From Paraburkholderia oxyphila NBRC 105797 (lineage in GTDB: Bacteria; Pseudomonadota; Gammaproteobacteria; Burkholderiales; Burkholderiaceae): a stretch of 44,279 bases of DNA. The stretch is taken from positions 1 to 44,279 of the forward strand of contig NZ_BAYD01000073.1 of assembly GCF_000685075.1 (NCBI RefSeq), given 5' to 3'. A program made the translations under genes and the position numbers. The first letter of the stretch is position 1. Every line of letters begins with the position of its first letter. Positions 42,987 through 44,279 of the stretch are shown piece by piece. The notes beneath the pieces are model-generated. The model searched no databases. It saw only the letters and a program-made list of their open reading frames with translations, and had not been told where the DNA came from.

Positions 42987-43130
42987 GGCACGACAAGTTC
43001 CGTTTCAGTGCATGGCCAGCTAAAAGCGCAAGCATGCGCACGGCAATGCGATATCGATTCGATCAGGCTTGATGGGCTTAACGCGTACGCGCAGCGCGTG
43101 ACGCTTGCGCGGATCTGCGGAGTTGCCGCG

Positions 43131-43451
43131 CTATCGCACGACCACGACGCCGCGTCCCCAGTAGCCGTATCCGCCACGAACGACGACGGCGGGCGGACGC
43201 GCGACGTAGACAGGCGCGGGCACGACCGCGGGTGGCGGGACCACGACCGGCGCGGCAACGACAGCGGCGGGCACGGCGACAACCGGTGCAGGCACCGGAG
43301 CAACCACGTAAGCAGGCGCGGGAACGGCAACGACCGGCGCGGGCGCCATTGGAATGCTGATGCCCACCGCAACGCTGGTTGCCGACGCATAGCGAGCAAT
43401 GCACGCGCCGACGAGGCCAATGGCAAACGAGACGAGAGAACGGATTTTCAT
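43131..43451 (-). CDS. Exported Pro/Val/Ala-rich protein
   Basis: This 106-residue protein has a signal peptide (MKIRSLVSFAIGLVGACIARYASA). Nearly all of the mature chain is made of APVVAVPAP-type repeats, with a short end RGGYGYWGRGVVVVR. No known domain applies. It is probably extended and periplasmic or surface-associated. The ribosome site AGGAGCTGCC supports the start at 43451; an upstream in-frame ATG at 43541 does not fit. It is one of several small envelope proteins in this part of the window. Confidence 0.7.
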   Translation of the reverse strand: MKIRSLVSFAIGLVGACIARYASATSVAVGISIPMAPAPVVAVPAPAYVVAPVPAPVVAVPAAVVAAPVVVPPPAVVPAPVYVARPPAVVVRGGYGYWGRGVVVVR

Positions 43452-43793
43452 GGCAGCTCCTGAATGGATGGACAACGGTCGCAGGCCTTGGGCGCGACGG
43501 TGGTCACACCTTAGAGAAGCGGCACATTCCAGGCTATTCAAAAGTTATGTCAACGTGTGTCGATGCGGCATGGGGCGCAATAAAGCGAATCCGCTTTGGC
43601 AAAAGCGGATTTTCGAAGGGGGTGTGCATCGGGCGGTACATCGAGATGATGGGGAAGGCGACGACTAGCGGCGACATCATGAGTCGTCGTCTGGACGGCG
43701 GGCAGACCGCGCCGGTTCCTTGCATGTCAGCTGGCTTGAAGCGCGGCGCGCCCTTTCAAAGCCGGATTGAAACAAACGTGATTGCAGGCGGAT
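43452..43793. other. Intergenic region of 342 bp
   Basis: No gene with a ribosome site or plausible product is seen. It contains the hairpin at 43588-43611, and the part nearest 43452 should hold the promoter of the Pro/Val-rich gene. Confidence 0.5.
43588..43611. terminator. Perfect 10-bp stem terminator
   Basis: AATCCGCTTT (43588-43597) pairs with AAAGCGGATT (43602-43611) around GGCA, followed by TTC on the plus strand and CGCTTTATT on the minus strand. It probably ends transcription of the EF-hand gene, whose stop is about 180 bp away on the minus strand. Confidence 0.5.
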
Positions 43794-44057
43794 TTATTGA
43801 CCCCGCTTTTTCGCGAATTGAGCGATGTCGTCGAGCGTCACATAGCCCTTGTGGGTCGCGTCGATCTGATCGAAATTCTTGGCGACGAGCGGCATGCCGG
43901 CTTGTGCCTCGGCTTTGGTGAGCTTGCCATCGTGATTGGTGTCGGCCGCTTCGAAGCGCGACTGCAGTTGTTGCATCCTGGCGTCCTGGGCGAAAGCGGA
44001 AGTGGCCATGGAAGTCGCCATCAGCGCCGCGGCCAACATCAGACAAATGCGTTTCAT
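43794..44057 (-). CDS. Small exported EF-hand protein
   Basis: This 87-residue protein has a signal peptide (MKRICLMLAAALMATSMATSAFA) and two EF-hand loops. Loop 1, DTNHDGKLTKAE, has all expected calcium ligands (D, N, D, K backbone, T, E). Loop 2, DATHKGYVTLDD, has lost the acidic or amide residues at positions 3 and 5 and ends in Asp, so it is probably structural. The ribosome site GGAGAGAAA fixes the start at 44057. It is a periplasmic calcium-binding or calcium-signal protein by family. It is a single-gene unit with its promoter to the right (44058-44279, where I see no gene). Confidence 0.87.
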   Translation of the reverse strand: MKRICLMLAAALMATSMATSAFAQDARMQQLQSRFEAADTNHDGKLTKAEAQAGMPLVAKNFDQIDATHKGYVTLDDIAQFAKKRGQ

Positions 44058-44218
44058 TTTCTCTCCATGAAGAACGATGCAGCGATTCAGGGCTCGCTTG
44101 GCGTGCAAGTGTAATCGCGGCCTCCGGCGAGCGGTTTACTGAATCGTTGGAAAAGGATGTCAAGGTATGTCATGCAGGGGGGATGTTGGTGGCGGCCGAA
44201 CATCTGGTGCCGATTAGG

Positions 44219-44242
44219 GGGCATCCTGGCGTTGTGATGCCC
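44219..44242 (+). terminator. Hairpin with T run near the right edge
   Basis: GGGCATC (44219-44225) pairs with GATGCCC (44236-44242) and is followed by GGGTTTTCG. CTCCTGGCGTTGG-like sequence recurs just after (44261-44273), so the edge may be inside a small repeat. The gene it ends, if any, is outside or absent. Confidence 0.35.
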
Positions 44243-44279
44243 GGGTTTTCGTTGGGGGGCCTCCTGGCGTTGGCCTTAA

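Noticed and set aside
43379..43921. 180-residue plus-strand frame across the 43.5-43.8 kb gap
   Set aside because: It runs antisense into the EF-hand gene, contains the terminator hairpin and has no protein-like pattern.

Overview
The window is high-GC DNA from a member of the Burkholderiaceae, most likely Paraburkholderia or a close relative. The gene families (Burkholderia-type porin, tandem DUF2086 oxygenases, WXXGXW and glycine-zipper envelope proteins) and a 34-bp palindromic intergenic repeat at the left edge support this. I found no rRNA, tRNA, CRISPR array, insertion sequence or phage gene. The placement is inference from gene content, not from a search.

Left part (0.1-14.7 kb): the potassium transporter kup, then a two-component system (histidine kinase plus NtrC-family, sigma-54-activating regulator) transcribed divergently from a complete tripartite RND efflux operon (mdtA-mdtB-mdtC-outer membrane factor). 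The divergent region carries a consensus-like sigma-54 promoter (TGGCATG-N4-TTGCA, 5462-5477) pointing at mdtA. About 100 bp upstream are two helically phased dyads (TGTCG-N7-CGACA type) that look like enhancer sites for the neighbouring regulator. A pump operon under sigma-54 and a local NtrC-type system is the clearest regulatory circuit here.

Middle part (14.7-31 kb): an accessory catabolic island. It holds a MarR regulator and divergent PhzS-like flavin monooxygenase; a porin; a minus-strand operon of DUF1857/AtaL-like, SnoaL-like and SDR proteins; a divergent plus-strand operon of SDR, VanA-type Rieske oxygenase, VanB-type reductase and aldehyde dehydrogenase; a LinR/PcpR-type LysR regulator; an operon of 3-hydroxyisobutyrate dehydrogenase-like, NIPSNAP, two-domain extradiol dioxygenase, YciI-like and fumarylacetoacetate hydrolase-family proteins; and an MFS transporter. 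Together these could import an aromatic compound, hydroxylate or demethylate it, oxidise a side chain, open the ring and hydrolyse the product. The substrate cannot be read from the sequence. The porin promoter and the DUF1857-SnoaL-SDR promoter share one architecture: TGGTTS-N17-TAGAATCG preceded by two 15-bp direct repeats at 23-bp period. They are probably controlled by one activator.

Right part (31-44.3 kb): a gene-poor stretch, a 65-aa conserved-looking protein, a PAS-PAS hybrid kinase with two receivers next to a DUF1328 membrane peptide, a serine beta-lactamase-fold hydrolase, two overlapping DUF2086-type 2-oxoglutarate oxygenases (one with an altered iron-ligand motif), a divergent Bcr/CflA transporter, an OmpR/EnvZ-type pair with a WXXGXW-repeat exported protein between regulator and kinase, and a run of small exported proteins (glycine-zipper lipoprotein, Pro/Val-rich protein, EF-hand protein).
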